A DNA stretch of 64,000 nt from an uncultured Bacteroidia bacterium (GCA_902778855.1 CACYZM010000003.1:62001-126000); one strand, 5' to 3'; shown: positions 38,031 through 47,869, counted from the first letter of the stretch. The notes: generated by a model from the sequence alone, not told the origin. Made by a program: numbers and translations.

Positions 38031-38153
38031 ATCTTTTTGGTTATTGTCTCAGGAAACTGTGCCACCCTCGGCAACATAAGAGGGAGGGGCCCAAGCTCCG
38101 CTTGGGAGGGGTCGCGCTTGCGCGACGTTTCAGGAGACAATAACCAAAAAGAT
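38031..38153 (+). repeat. Foldback element copy 3: variable arms, related G-rich core
   Basis: Arms 38031-38057 and 38127-38153 are 27 bp each and pair except for a tandem A-G/G-A mismatch. The core follows the order seen at 8238-8375 but with changed stems: TGCC-ACCCTC-GGCA, whose loop can pair with GAGGG; AGGGG; CCCAAGC-TCC-GCTTGGG; AGGG; GTCGCG-CTTG-CGCGAC. Because stems change while pairing is kept, structure seems to be what matters. It lies 22 bp upstream of the CE1 esterase start, with the core reading opposite to that gene. Confidence 0.82.
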
Positions 38154-38184
38154 TCATCAAAGATTAATCGTTATTCTTTTTTGA

Positions 38185-38261
38185 GTCAGGCTCCGGCTTT
38201 ACATTTTTGTCGCAAAAACATTAGGGGAGAGGCTCCAAAAATGTAAAGCCATCCGCCTGAC
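38185..38261. repeat. Long imperfect inverted repeat abutting a stop codon
   Basis: Left arm 38185-38209 and right arm 38236-38261 pair over ~25 bp (GTCAGGC at the ends, GGCTTTACATTTTTG inside) with a small internal loop. The 26-nt centre contains AGGGGAGAGGCTC, faintly like the G-rich core of the foldback elements. It directly follows the stop codon of the minus-strand GNAT gene. It could act as a 3'-end hairpin, but no U tract follows it on that strand. Confidence 0.7.
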
Positions 38262-39386
38262 TTATAATTCTTTTATGTAGCAGCGAGCACGCTTGTGGAG
38301 ACGGTTTTCGAAACGGTTCCACATGTTCTGGACGCTGTTGTTGTCTTCGAGTTCGCGGGTGGTTTCGACATAGCGGATGCCGTAGCGGTGGATGGCGGGG
38401 GCGATCTTGTCGAAAATCATGGCGTTGAGCCCCTTGTTCTTGTACTCGTCCCGGATGCCGATCAGCAGGAGATCGAGTGTGTCGTTGTGCCGGATGGCGT
38501 GGAGAATGTGCCGGAAACCGAACGGAAAGAGCCGCCCCTTGCATTTCTGCATCGCCTTTGACAGCGAGGGCATGCTGATGCCGAAGGCCGCCACACGGTC
38601 GCTTTCGTCGAGAATCACCGACACGAAATCGATGTTCAGATTCGGCACGAACTGATTCATCAGATCGTCGATCTGCCCCTTCGACAATTCGGAAAACCCG
38701 TGGATGTCGCGGTAGGTCTCGTTGAGCACCTGCGCGCATTCGGGGAAATACGACACCATCTTCTTCTTGGTGCTGATGTCGGCCTGATGGAGATGGTAGC
38801 GCATCGCGACCAGTTTCGCCGGCCGGGTGAACCACTGGTCAATGTCGTCGGGCATAATCAGCTGATATTCCACCCAGTCAGTGTCCTTGACATAGCCCCG
38901 GCGCAGCAGCTGCGGCTCGTAGTAGGGATAATTGTATTTGCCGTAGGCCGTCGGCAGCTCGTCGAACCCCGCTACCAGTACGCCCGACGCGTCGAATTCC
39001 AGGAAACCGAGCGGACCGTTCATCACCGTCATCCCTTTCTCCCGCGCCCAGGCCTCGACCGTGTCGAACAGCGCGTCGACGACCGCATCGTCATCGATGA
39101 AGTCCATAAAACCGAAACGGGCCTGCTTCGCGCCGATCTTCTCGTTGTACTTGTGGTTGATGATGCCGGCGATGCGCCCCACGGGCTTGCCGCCTTCGTC
39201 GTAGGCCATCCAGTACTTGCCTTCGCAGAATTCAAAGGCGTGGTTCTTTTTCGGGTCCAGCGTGTCGCGGTCGCCGCTTTCCAGTGTCGGGACGTAATAC
39301 TTGTTGTCCTTGTAGAATTCGTTCGGAAAATGGACGAATCGTTTCAGGTCTTTCCGGGTGACAACTTCCTTGATCGTTACACTCAT
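38262..39386 (-). CDS. GNAT-superfamily acetyltransferase-like protein
   Basis: 374 residues, no signal peptide. The N-terminal part ('FVHFPNEFYKDNKYYVP', 'FEFCEGKYWMAYDEGGKPVGRIAGI') and C-terminal part ('LLLIGIRDEYKNKGLNAMIFDKI', 'RYVETTRELEDNNSVQNMWNRF') fit a double-GNAT arrangement found in conserved Bacteroidota proteins. The substrate is unknown. It is the last gene after uvrA with a 12-bp gap, so probably co-transcribed with the uvrB-rel-uvrA group. Confidence 0.8.
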   Translation of the reverse strand: MSVTIKEVVTRKDLKRFVHFPNEFYKDNKYYVPTLESGDRDTLDPKKNHAFEFCEGKYWMAYDEGGKPVGRIAGIINHKYNEKIGAKQARFGFMDFIDDDAVVDALFDTVEAWAREKGMTVMNGPLGFLEFDASGVLVAGFDELPTAYGKYNYPYYEPQLLRRGYVKDTDWVEYQLIMPDDIDQWFTRPAKLVAMRYHLHQADISTKKKMVSYFPECAQVLNETYRDIHGFSELSKGQIDDLMNQFVPNLNIDFVSVILDESDRVAAFGISMPSLSKAMQKCKGRLFPFGFRHILHAIRHNDTLDLLLIGIRDEYKNKGLNAMIFDKIAPAIHRYGIRYVETTRELEDNNSVQNMWNRFENRLHKRARCYIKEL

Positions 39387-39398
39387 TATGCGATAATT

Positions 39399-42188
39399 CT
39401 ATTTTTCTTTTTCAATTTCTTCCCGCAGCGCCCGGCCGGTCCAGGTGTCCGCGGCGGCGAGCGCCTCGGGTGTCCCTTCGAACACCACGCGGCCGCCGTC
39501 CACCCCGGCGTCGGGACCCAGGTCGATCACCCAGTCGGCGGCGCGGATCACGTCGAGGTTGTGCTCCACTACGATGATCGAGTGCCCGCGGTCGACCAGC
39601 GCGCCGAAGGCCTTGAGCAGCTTCTCGATGTCGTGGAAATGCAGGCCCGTGGTGGGCTCGTCGAACACGAAGAGGATCGATCCCCGCGCCTCGAAATCCT
39701 TGCCCAGGAACGAGGCCAGCTTGATGCGCTGGCTCTCGCCGCCGCTGAGCGAGCTGCTGCTCTGCCCGAGGTTGATGTACGACAGGCCCACATCGACCAG
39801 CGGCTGGAGCCGCTGTGCGATGCGCTGCGCCAGCGGGTCGCTCTGGCCGCCGAAGAACTCGATGGCCTCCTCGACGCTCAGGTTCAGCACGTCGTTGATG
39901 TCTTTGCCGCAGTATTTCACTTCCAGGATGTCGGGCTGGAAGCGCTTGCCGCCGCAGGCCTCGCAAACCATCTCCACGTCGGCCATAAACTGCATCGGGA
40001 TGTGGATCACGCCTTCACCCAGACACTCGGGGCAGCGGCCGCCGTCGATGTTGAACGAGAAGTGCGAGTGCCCGTAGCCGTTCATCTTCGCGTAGGGCTG
40101 CTCGGAGAACAGGCGGCGGATGTCGTCATATACCTTCAGGTAGGTCACGGGATTGGAGCGTGAGCTCTTGCCGATGGGGTTCTGGTCGATATATTCGACG
40201 GAGGCGATCTTGCCCAGGTCGCCCCGGAGTTCCTTGAAGATGCCCGGCTTGCTGCCGATCTGGTTGATGTGGCGGTACAGGGCGGGGTAGAGGATGTCGC
40301 CCACCAGCGAACTCTTGCCGCTGCCGCTCACGCCCGTCACGACGGTCATACAACGAAGCGGGAAGCGCACGTCGATGTTCTTCAGGTTGTTCTCGCGGGC
40401 GCCGACCACTTCCACGGCATACTTCCAGCTGCGCTTCTTCGGCGGGATGGGAATCTGCCGCGCGCCCGACAGATAGTCGAGCGTCAGCGAGCGGGCGCCG
40501 TCGCGCAGCCCGTCGGCGATCTTGCCCTGGAAGACCACGCGGCCGCCGTTCTTGCCGGCCAGCGGCCCGATGTCGATGAGCTGGTCGGCCGCCTCGATGA
40601 TGTGGCGGTCGTGCTCCACAACGATGACGGTGTTGCCCAGGTCGCGCAGGCGTTCGAGCACGCCGATCAGCCGTTGCGTGTCGCGTTCGTGCAGGCCGAT
40701 GCTGGGCTCGTCGAGAATGTACATCGAGCCCACCAGGTTGTTGCCCAGGCAGCTGACCAGGTTGATGCGCTGGCTTTCGCCGCCGCTGAGCGTGTTCGAG
40801 GCCCGGTTGAGGGTGAGGTAGCCCAAGCCCACGTCGCAGATGTACTGCAGCCGGGAGCGGATCTCCCGCAGCGGCCGCTCAGCGACCGTCCGGTCGTAGT
40901 CGTCAAGCTCGAGCGTATTGAAAAATGCCGCGAGGTCGCCGATGGGCATCGACATCAGTTCGTGAATGTTCTTGCCGCCCACCTTCACGTAGAGGGCCTC
41001 GGGCCGGAGGCGCGAGCCGCCGCAGGCGTGGCAGGTGGTCTTGCCCGAGTAGCGGCTGAGCATATATTTGTACTGGATCTTGTAGCGCTGGCTCTCGACC
41101 CATTTGAAGAACGGGTCGATACCGGTGAACCAGGCGTTGCCCTCCCAGAGCACGCGCTTCTGTTCGGGCGTGAGTTCGATGTAGGGCTTGTGGATCGGGA
41201 AGTCGAATTTGGCGGCGTTCATGATGAGCTCCTCGTTGAGCTGTTTCATCATCTCGCCGCGCCAGCAGGCCACGGCGCCCTGATAGATGCTCAGGGTGGG
41301 GTCGGGGATCACGAGCGCCTCGTCGATGCCGATGGTCTTGCCGTAGCCGCCGCACACCGGGCAGGCGCCCAGCGGGCTGTTGTAGCTGAACAGGTGTTCG
41401 GTGGGCTGTTCGAAGCGGATGCCGTCGGCTTCGAACAGGTTCGAGAAATTGCGCGGGCCCGCCTGCGCCTGCCAGACGCAGACCAGGCCGCCGCCCTGGG
41501 TGAAGGCGGTCTGCACGGAGTCGAGCGCGCGGCTCACGGTGTCCTCATCGTCCGACACGGTGAGCCGGTCGACGAGCAGCAGCCATTCGCCGCTGAAGTC
41601 CTCGATATGCTGCAGGGCTTCCTCCATCTTGGCATACTTTCCTTCGCGGTTGGCGATGCGGGTGAAGCCTTCTTCCTTGAGGTTCAGGAGCTTTTCGACC
41701 TTGCCCTCTTCCTGCCAGCGGATGTCGGCCAGGATCAGGGCCGTGGAGCCTTTCTCCAGGGAGACGATGTAGTCCACCACGTTCTTGGCCGTGTCGCAGC
41801 GAACTTCCCGGCCGGAGACCGGGGAATAGGTCTTGCCGATCCGGGCGAAGAGCAGGCGCAGGTGATCGTAGATCTCGGTGGTGGTGCCGACCGTGGAGCG
41901 CGGGTTCCGGGTGTTGACTTTCTGTTGGATGGCGATGGCCGGCGGAATGCCGCTGATCAGATCGACGTCGGGTTTGTTCATCCGCCCGAGGAACTGCCGG
42001 GCGAACGAAGAGAGGCTCTCCGCGAAGCGGCGCTGCCCTTCGGCGAACAGCGTGTCGAAGGCCAGCGAACTCTTGCCGCTGCCGGAAATGCCGGTGAGAA
42101 CCACCAGTTTTCCCAGCGGGATGTCGACCGACAGGTTCTGCAGGTTGTTAACCCTGGCGCCGCTTATGTGGATCTCCTTTGTCTCCAT
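39399..42188 (-). CDS. uvrA: Excinuclease ABC subunit A
   Basis: 929 residues, full length. Two ABC ATPase modules carry Walker A 'GISGSGKSSLAFDTLFAEG' and 'GVSGSGKSSLVGDILYP'; signatures are 'NTLSGGESQRINL' and 'SSLSGGESQRIKL'. Zinc-finger cysteines appear in CPVCGG, CHACGG, CPECLG and CEACGG. UvrA finds DNA lesions with UvrB in nucleotide excision repair. The start overlaps the rel gene by 41 bases, suggesting translational coupling. Confidence 0.96.
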   Translation of the reverse strand: METKEIHISGARVNNLQNLSVDIPLGKLVVLTGISGSGKSSLAFDTLFAEGQRRFAESLSSFARQFLGRMNKPDVDLISGIPPAIAIQQKVNTRNPRSTVGTTTEIYDHLRLLFARIGKTYSPVSGREVRCDTAKNVVDYIVSLEKGSTALILADIRWQEEGKVEKLLNLKEEGFTRIANREGKYAKMEEALQHIEDFSGEWLLLVDRLTVSDDEDTVSRALDSVQTAFTQGGGLVCVWQAQAGPRNFSNLFEADGIRFEQPTEHLFSYNSPLGACPVCGGYGKTIGIDEALVIPDPTLSIYQGAVACWRGEMMKQLNEELIMNAAKFDFPIHKPYIELTPEQKRVLWEGNAWFTGIDPFFKWVESQRYKIQYKYMLSRYSGKTTCHACGGSRLRPEALYVKVGGKNIHELMSMPIGDLAAFFNTLELDDYDRTVAERPLREIRSRLQYICDVGLGYLTLNRASNTLSGGESQRINLVSCLGNNLVGSMYILDEPSIGLHERDTQRLIGVLERLRDLGNTVIVVEHDRHIIEAADQLIDIGPLAGKNGGRVVFQGKIADGLRDGARSLTLDYLSGARQIPIPPKKRSWKYAVEVVGARENNLKNIDVRFPLRCMTVVTGVSGSGKSSLVGDILYPALYRHINQIGSKPGIFKELRGDLGKIASVEYIDQNPIGKSSRSNPVTYLKVYDDIRRLFSEQPYAKMNGYGHSHFSFNIDGGRCPECLGEGVIHIPMQFMADVEMVCEACGGKRFQPDILEVKYCGKDINDVLNLSVEEAIEFFGGQSDPLAQRIAQRLQPLVDVGLSYINLGQSSSSLSGGESQRIKLASFLGKDFEARGSILFVFDEPTTGLHFHDIEKLLKAFGALVDRGHSIIVVEHNLDVIRAADWVIDLGPDAGVDGGRVVFEGTPEALAAADTWTGRALREEIEKEK

Positions 42189-44127
42189 CTTGGGGTTTTT
42201 CGGTTTTGGGTTTCCAGCGGACTTCGATCATCCGGTAGGGATAGTTCTCGCGCAGGCGGGCGGCGTTCGGGCAGTTCTCGCGGTGGATCTTGATGCCGTC
42301 GCGGATGGTGACGAAGCCGAAGATCGGGTCGCCGTACTGCGGGGTGCAGCATTTGGCGAGCTTGAGTTCCACGCCCTGGAGCTTGCGGTCGATGAGGAAA
42401 TCGCCGCTGGCGGCGGTGGCCGTCGTGGCCTTTTCCGGGTGCCCGCCCGCGGTGCGGTGCTCCTGCGCGCTTTCCTCCTCCTTGCGGAGGATATAATCCT
42501 TGACGACGCTCACGTCGATCTGGCCGTTTCCGAGGGCGCCGAAGAATTCGTTGAGGTTGTCGAACTTGTACCGTTTGGCGAGCGTATACAACTCCCCGTC
42601 GGTGATCATCAGCTTCCAGTTCTTCAGCCGGCGGGCCAGCAACTCCTTGCCCACGGCCGCCCGGGCGTGCTCCTCTTCCTTGAGCTTCTGCTTGATCTTG
42701 GAGCGGGCTTTCGACGAGACCACGAAGTTGAGCCAGTCGGCCGTGGGCTTCTGGTTCTTGCTGCTGAGAATCTCGACCACGTCGCCGGTGTGGAGTTTCT
42801 CGCGGATTGAGGCCATCTTGCCGTTGACGCGGCCGCCGGTGCAGCGCAGGCCCAGGTTGGAGTGGATCTCGAAGGCGAAGTCGAGGACCGTGCTGCCGGC
42901 GCGGAGCTGGCGCAGGTCGCCCGTCGGCGTATAGACCAGGATCTCGCCGAGGGCGATGTCGGCGTGCTGGTATTTGTCTTCCTCGTCGCTCTGCATCAGG
43001 TCGCGGACCTTGTTGAGCCATTCGGTGAGGGTGTTCTTGCTCTGGATGCCCTTGTACGACCAGTGCGCGGCCGCGCCCTGCTCGGCGATGTAGTCCATCC
43101 GCGTGGTGCGGATCTGCACTTCCACGGGCAGCCCTTCGGAGGTCTTCACGGTGGTGTGCAGCGACTCGTAGCCGTTGTCGCGGGGTTTCGAGATCCAGTC
43201 GCGTAGACGTTTTGTATCGGGCTCGTATTCTTCCGTTACCAGCGAATACACCTTCCAGCAGAGGGCTTCCTCCTGCGCGTGGTTGCCGTCGCATTCGATG
43301 ATGAAGCGCATGGCGAACAGGTCGTACACCTGGTTGAAGGAGATCTGCTGGGCCTGCATCTTCCGCCAGATGGAATAGGGGCTCTTCGTGCGGGCTTTGA
43401 GCGTGTAGCGGATGCCTTCCTTGTCGAGTTTCTCGCGGAGCGGGTTGATGAAGCGCTCGACCAGGGCCTCGCGCTGCGGCCCCGTGTCTTTGATTTTCTT
43501 GACGATTTCGCGGTAGCGCTCGGGCTCGGTGTATTTGAGGAAGATGTCTTCGAGTTCGCTCTTGATGCGGTAGAGGCCCAGCTGGTGGGCCAGCGGGATG
43601 TAGAGCATCATCGTCTCCATCAGCTTCATCGTCCGCTTGGCGGGCGGGAGGATGCTGATGCTGCGCATCACCTCCAGCCGGTCGGCCAGCTTGATCAGGA
43701 TCACGCGCGGGTCGGTGGAGTAGGAGATGATGAGCTTGCGGTAGCGCTCCTCGTCGAGGTTGGCTTCCTGCAGCTGGATGTTCGAGATGTTGTTGAGGCC
43801 TTCGACGATTGCGATGATGTCTTTCGGATACTCGGCCCGGAACGACTCGAGCAGCGGGGTATGGTTGAGTTCCGAGACCTTGTTGGTCTGGAACCGGTTG
43901 GCTTCGTGGAGCAGGACGGCACAGGCGGCGTCGGCGTGCAGGCCGATCTCGCGGCACACGATGTGCGCGACGGCGAGCGGGTGCTCGATGAAGGGATGGC
44001 TGTTGCTGCGCATCTTGCCTTGCAGCGCCTCGTCGGCCGCTTCATAGGCCGAGAGCACCAGTTTCTTCTCCCGATCGGTCAGATCGGTCAGCAGGTCCTG
44101 CAGTTTTCGGGGTAACGTGTTCTTCAT
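42148..44127 (-). CDS. RelA/SpoT-family (p)ppGpp synthetase with degenerate hydrolase site
   Basis: 659 residues. An N-terminal HD-type domain is followed by a synthetase domain and a TGS domain ('[26 protein letters not shown]'). The synthetase core is intact: '[13 protein letters not shown]', '[14 protein letters not shown]', '[19 protein letters not shown]' and '[22 protein letters not shown]'. The hydrolase motif HDxxEDT is replaced by HEANRFQ (His74-Glu75), so (p)ppGpp hydrolysis is probably lost. No C-terminal ACT domain is obvious; a short zinc-ribbon-like '[18 protein letters not shown]' is present. It sits between uvrB (ATGA overlap) and uvrA. Confidence 0.93.
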   Translation of the reverse strand: MKNTLPRKLQDLLTDLTDREKKLVLSAYEAADEALQGKMRSNSHPFIEHPLAVAHIVCREIGLHADAACAVLLHEANRFQTNKVSELNHTPLLESFRAEYPKDIIAIVEGLNNISNIQLQEANLDEERYRKLIISYSTDPRVILIKLADRLEVMRSISILPPAKRTMKLMETMMLYIPLAHQLGLYRIKSELEDIFLKYTEPERYREIVKKIKDTGPQREALVERFINPLREKLDKEGIRYTLKARTKSPYSIWRKMQAQQISFNQVYDLFAMRFIIECDGNHAQEEALCWKVYSLVTEEYEPDTKRLRDWISKPRDNGYESLHTTVKTSEGLPVEVQIRTTRMDYIAEQGAAAHWSYKGIQSKNTLTEWLNKVRDLMQSDEEDKYQHADIALGEILVYTPTGDLRQLRAGSTVLDFAFEIHSNLGLRCTGGRVNGKMASIREKLHTGDVVEILSSKNQKPTADWLNFVVSSKARSKIKQKLKEEEHARAAVGKELLARRLKNWKLMITDGELYTLAKRYKFDNLNEFFGALGNGQIDVSVVKDYILRKEEESAQEHRTAGGHPEKATTATAASGDFLIDRKLQGVELKLAKCCTPQYGDPIFGFVTIRDGIKIHRENCPNAARLRENYPYRMIEVRWKPKTEKPQDGDKGDPHKRRQG

Positions 44128-46121
44128 CGTTTTCCGGCTAAGGTTTCAAGGGCCCGCATTTCGTCGCGCCAGCGGGCCGCTTCGGTAAATTCGAGTCGGG
44201 CGGCGGCTTCTTCCATCCGGCGGCGGGCCGCCGCGGCGGCCTCGCGGATTTCGCCGGCGCTCATCCGGGCGATGACGGGGTCTTCTTCCAGATAGCGCAC
44301 CTTGTCGTCGACAGGCTCGACATAGGCTTTCGCGGAGACGGCGCTGCGGGCGTTCGTGCCCACCTGGGTGGGCACGATGCCGTGCGCCTCGTTGTAGGCC
44401 ATCTGCTTGGCACGCCGGCGCTCGGTACCGTCGATGGTGGCCTGCATCGATTCGGTGATCTTGTCGGCGTACATGATCACGCGGCCGTGCACGTTGCGCG
44501 CGGCGCGGCCGGCGGTCTGGGTGAGGCTCCGGTCGGAGCGGAGAAATCCTTCCTTGTCGGCGTCGAGGATCGCCACCAGCGAGACCGTGGGCAGGTCAAG
44601 GCCTTCGCGCAGCAGGTTGACGCCCACCAGGACGTCGAAGCGGCCGGCCTTGAAGTCTTCGAGGATCTCCACGCGTTCGAGCGTGTCGACGTCGGAGTGG
44701 ATATAGCGGGTGCGGATGTCCATCCGCGTGAGGTATTTGTCGAGTTCTTCGGCCATCCGCTTGGTGAGGGTGGTCACCAGCACGCGTTCGTCGAGTTCGG
44801 CGCGGACCTGGATCTCTTCCAGCAGGTCGTCAATCTGGCCTTCGATGGGCCGCACTTCGATGGGCGGGTCGAGCAGGCCGGTGGGCCGCACCACCTGTTC
44901 CACGACCACGCCGCCCGACTCTTCCAGTTCGAAATCGCCCGGGGTGGCGCTCACGTAGAGGCGTTGGCCGACGATCGCTTCGAATTCGTCGAAGCGGAGC
45001 GGCCGGTTGTCGGCGGCCGCCGGCAGCCGGAAGCCGTATTCGATGAGCGTCTGCTTGCGGCTGCGGTCGCCGCCCGACATGGCGCGGATCTGCGGCACCG
45101 TGACGTGGCTTTCGTCAATGAAGGTCAGGAAGTCGTCGGGGAAGTAGTCGATCAGGCAGAAAGGCCGCATGCCGGCGCTCCGTCCGTCGAAGTAGCGCGA
45201 GTAGTTCTCGATGCCGGGGCAGTAGCCCACTTCCTTGATCATCTCCAGGTCGTATTCCACGCGGGTCTTGAGCCGTTTGGCCTCCAGGTGTTTGCCGATC
45301 TCCTCGAAATAGGCGCACTGTTTCACCAGGTCGTCCTGGATGGTGGCGATGGCGCTGCGGGTGCGCTCTTTCGTGGTCACGAAGTTGTTGGCGGGGTAGA
45401 TGGAGATCTCGTTGAGGAATTCCAGCGTGGCGCCGCTCACGGGGTCGATGCGTTCGATGCTTTCGATTTCGTCGCCGAAGAAGACCACGCGGCAGCCGTA
45501 GTCGCCGTAGGCCAGGAAGATGTCGACGCTGTCGCCCTTCACGCGGAAGGTGCCGCGTTTGAATTCCGCTTCGTTGCGGGAGTACAGGGCGTCGACCAGG
45601 CTGTAGAGGAACTGCTGGCGGCTGAGCGTCTGGCCGGTTTCGATGCGGACGGTGGTCTCGTGGAAGTCGTCGGGGTTGCCGATGCCGTAGAGACACGAGA
45701 CCGACGAGACGACGATGACGTCGCGGCGCCCCGAGAGCAGGGCGCTCGTGGCGCTGAGCCGGAGCTTTTCGATTTCGTCGTTGATGCTCAGGTCTTTCTC
45801 GATGTAGGTGTCGGTGGTCGGCAGGTAGGCCTCGGGCTGGTAGTAGTCGTAGTAGGAGACGAAGTATTCGACGAGGTTTTTGGGGAAGAAGTTCTTGAAT
45901 TCGCTGTACAGCTGGGCCGCGAGGGTCTTGTTATGGCTGAGGATCAGGGTCGGGCGGCCCAGTTGGGCGATGACGTTGGCCATCGTGAAGGTCTTTCCCG
46001 ATCCCGTGACGCCCAGCAGGGTCGTGGCCGGATTCCCTTCCCGAATGGACGCGACGATCTCCCGGATCGCCTCCGGCTGATCCCCTGTCGGTTCGTATGG
46101 TGCTGTCAGTTGAAAATCCAT
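44124..46121 (-). CDS. uvrB: Excinuclease ABC subunit B
   Basis: 665 residues. Walker A is in '[20 protein letters not shown]'; the beta-hairpin region begins at '[18 protein letters not shown]'; helicase motif DESH is in '[12 protein letters not shown]'; motif VI region is '[15 protein letters not shown]'. The C-terminal UVR motif '[24 protein letters not shown]' contacts UvrC. It loads onto lesions found by UvrA. First gene of a four-gene unit uvrB-rel-uvrA-GNAT; uvrC is not in the window. Confidence 0.97.
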   Translation of the reverse strand: MDFQLTAPYEPTGDQPEAIREIVASIREGNPATTLLGVTGSGKTFTMANVIAQLGRPTLILSHNKTLAAQLYSEFKNFFPKNLVEYFVSYYDYYQPEAYLPTTDTYIEKDLSINDEIEKLRLSATSALLSGRRDVIVVSSVSCLYGIGNPDDFHETTVRIETGQTLSRQQFLYSLVDALYSRNEAEFKRGTFRVKGDSVDIFLAYGDYGCRVVFFGDEIESIERIDPVSGATLEFLNEISIYPANNFVTTKERTRSAIATIQDDLVKQCAYFEEIGKHLEAKRLKTRVEYDLEMIKEVGYCPGIENYSRYFDGRSAGMRPFCLIDYFPDDFLTFIDESHVTVPQIRAMSGGDRSRKQTLIEYGFRLPAAADNRPLRFDEFEAIVGQRLYVSATPGDFELEESGGVVVEQVVRPTGLLDPPIEVRPIEGQIDDLLEEIQVRAELDERVLVTTLTKRMAEELDKYLTRMDIRTRYIHSDVDTLERVEILEDFKAGRFDVLVGVNLLREGLDLPTVSLVAILDADKEGFLRSDRSLTQTAGRAARNVHGRVIMYADKITESMQATIDGTERRRAKQMAYNEAHGIVPTQVGTNARSAVSAKAYVEPVDDKVRYLEEDPVIARMSAGEIREAAAAARRRMEEAAARLEFTEAARWRDEMRALETLAGKR

Positions 46122-46139
46122 TGTCTTCTGCCGCTTCGT

Positions 46140-46285
46140 TTCGCTCTGGTTTTCGTCTCGCTCCCGAAAAAAAGGTCACTCGCCGAAAACCACCCGCTAC
46201 ACTTCGCTAATAATTCTTTTTTTTGCTTCGCTCTGTTTTTAGTCTCGCTCCCGAAAAAAAGGTCGCTCGCCTAAAAACACCCGCT
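46140..46285. repeat. Two direct copies of a stem-loop sequence with covarying stems
   Basis: Copies at ~46140-46198 and ~46228-46285 (87-bp period) share the interior TCTCGCTCCCGAAAAAAAGG plus TC-R-CTCGC. Their flanking stems differ yet stay complementary: GGTTTTCG/CGAAAACC in the first and GTTTTTAG/CTAAAAAC in the second. They fill the gap between the amidase stop and the uvrB start. Read on the minus strand, each has CCTTTTTTTTCGGGAGCGAGAC. Function unknown. Confidence 0.75.
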
Positions 46286-46288
46286 CAG

Positions 46289-47809
46289 CTATTTCTTCTT
46301 CTTTTTGTCGTCCTTTTTTGAGTCTTTGTCTTTCTTCTTGTCGGATTTTATTCCTTTGGATTCGGCGACTTTCTGGAGGTATTCTTCGAGGCCGTCGGTG
46401 ATTTTCTCGGCGATGCGTTTGGGGGTTTCGGGGTCGGCGAGCATTTCTTCGTCGGGGAGGCTGCTCATGAAGAGGCATTCGACGAGGGCGTTGGGGTATT
46501 CGGTCGGGGCGTTGAGGGAGAAGTTGAAGTTGCCGGTCAGGCCGAAGTTGGGAACGTCGAGTTCGAGCATATGCTTGAGGACGGTGGCGGCGAGTTCGCG
46601 GTTGACGATGTGCTTGTAGTAGGTGCTGGTGCCCATCGGCACGAGCGGCGAGCCGCCGGCGTTGTTGTGGACCGAGAACATCAGGTCGATGTCGGCGTCG
46701 CGGAAAATCTTCTTGCGCTCGGTCATCGACATGTCGCGGTCGTCGGTGCGGCTGATGACCACGGTGGCGCCTTTCTTCTCGAGGATCTTCTGCAGTTCGC
46801 GGACGATCTTCAGGTTGACCGTTTTCTCTTCGAGACCGGTCGGGCTGATGGCGCCCGGGGCGCTGCCGCCGTGGCCGGCGTCGAGGCCGATCTTCATCCC
46901 CTTGATCGAGGGCAGGTTCTTCGGCGCGTGGCGCAGTTCGATCAGCAGGTTGCTGCCTTCGTAGTAGATGCGGTAGCCCCAGCTATATTTCTCCTTGAGT
47001 TTGATGACCAGCTGGAGGACGTCGCTCTCGACCTGGCGGAGATCCACGTAGTCCACCATCTCCAGGTCATTGTACTGCGTCACCCAGTTGCTGTTGTTCA
47101 TCGCGCCGAAAACATCGACCACGATGGTCGTCGGATCCAGTTCCGTGTGGGAGGCATAGGGGAGACGCACCGGCAGCGAGAGGCGGATGCGGTCGAAATC
47201 GACCTGGTTGGAGATGCCGATGTTGTTGGTGTTGACGCAGCGGGCGCTCTTCGACGAGAAATTCACGTCATCGCGCTGGATGTATGCGTAGCGGTTCTCC
47301 GACAGCTGGACCTTGAACAGGTTGGCATAGACGCCGGTAACCTTCATCACGATGCCTGAATCCAGGTAACCCATTTTCGAGCCGCCGAGGCGGTCGGTGC
47401 CGGTGCCGTACTGGAGGGCGGCGTTCTCTTTCGTTTCGGCATAGAAAAGGAGTTCTTCCAACTCCGGTTCCGGTTGTGGCGCAGGGCGGTCGAAGCGGCG
47501 CGTGTTGTCGTAGTAGATATTGAATTCTTTCGTCTCCACGCGCGTTCCCTGGAAGAGGGTCACCTCAACACGATTGTCGCCCGGCTGGAGATTCAGCTCT
47601 CGGCCGAAGGCGCCGGTTTTGTAGACGCGGACCTGTTCACCGTTGATGGCGGCCAGGTTGCCGGGATCGGTGATGCAGACGGCGTAGTAGCGGCTGCTGG
47701 TCACGGTGTCGCGGCTGTACTGGGGGGCGCGTCGGAAAGAGATTTCTGCGGAAAGGGTCGTGGCTGCCAGGAGGGCGGCGAGGGCCAGGAACGTGTGGAT
47801 GCGGAGCAT
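46289..47809 (-). CDS. N-acetylmuramoyl-L-alanine amidase (Amidase_3), secreted
   Basis: 506 residues with a signal peptide ending 'ATTLSAE'. A beta-rich N-terminal half (~residues 25-300, SH3- and AMIN-like) precedes the zinc amidase domain: Zn ligand His in 'IGLDAGHGGSAPGA', 'EKTVNLKIVRELQKIL', second His in 'LMFSVHNNAGG', catalytic Glu in 'PNALVECLFMSS'. It cleaves the lactyl-peptide bond of peptidoglycan, usually in cell separation. The C-terminus is a Lys/Asp-rich tail of ~25 residues, probably disordered. Confidence 0.92.
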   Translation of the reverse strand: MLRIHTFLALAALLAATTLSAEISFRRAPQYSRDTVTSSRYYAVCITDPGNLAAINGEQVRVYKTGAFGRELNLQPGDNRVEVTLFQGTRVETKEFNIYYDNTRRFDRPAPQPEPELEELLFYAETKENAALQYGTGTDRLGGSKMGYLDSGIVMKVTGVYANLFKVQLSENRYAYIQRDDVNFSSKSARCVNTNNIGISNQVDFDRIRLSLPVRLPYASHTELDPTTIVVDVFGAMNNSNWVTQYNDLEMVDYVDLRQVESDVLQLVIKLKEKYSWGYRIYYEGSNLLIELRHAPKNLPSIKGMKIGLDAGHGGSAPGAISPTGLEEKTVNLKIVRELQKILEKKGATVVISRTDDRDMSMTERKKIFRDADIDLMFSVHNNAGGSPLVPMGTSTYYKHIVNRELAATVLKHMLELDVPNFGLTGNFNFSLNAPTEYPNALVECLFMSSLPDEEMLADPETPKRIAEKITDGLEEYLQKVAESKGIKSDKKKDKDSKKDDKKKKK

Positions 47810-47869
47810 GGTCTTATGATAGTTTCTAATCGTTTTCGTTACCCGTCCGCGCGCATATACGCGAACCTA

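Noticed and set aside
38009..38140. N-terminal extension of the CE1 esterase
   Set aside because: These codons are the foldback element; the signal peptide begins at the ATG at 38008.
38031..38153. Retron or ribozyme identity for the foldback elements
   Set aside because: No reverse transcriptase is in the window, and the conserved bases of hammerhead, pistol or other ribozymes that I know are not present.
40269..46274. Plus-strand open frames of 674 and 630 codons opposite uvrA and uvrB
   Set aside because: They mirror conserved repair genes and show no domain; similar shadows occur at 24409-26676, 55743-57452 and 8394-10466.
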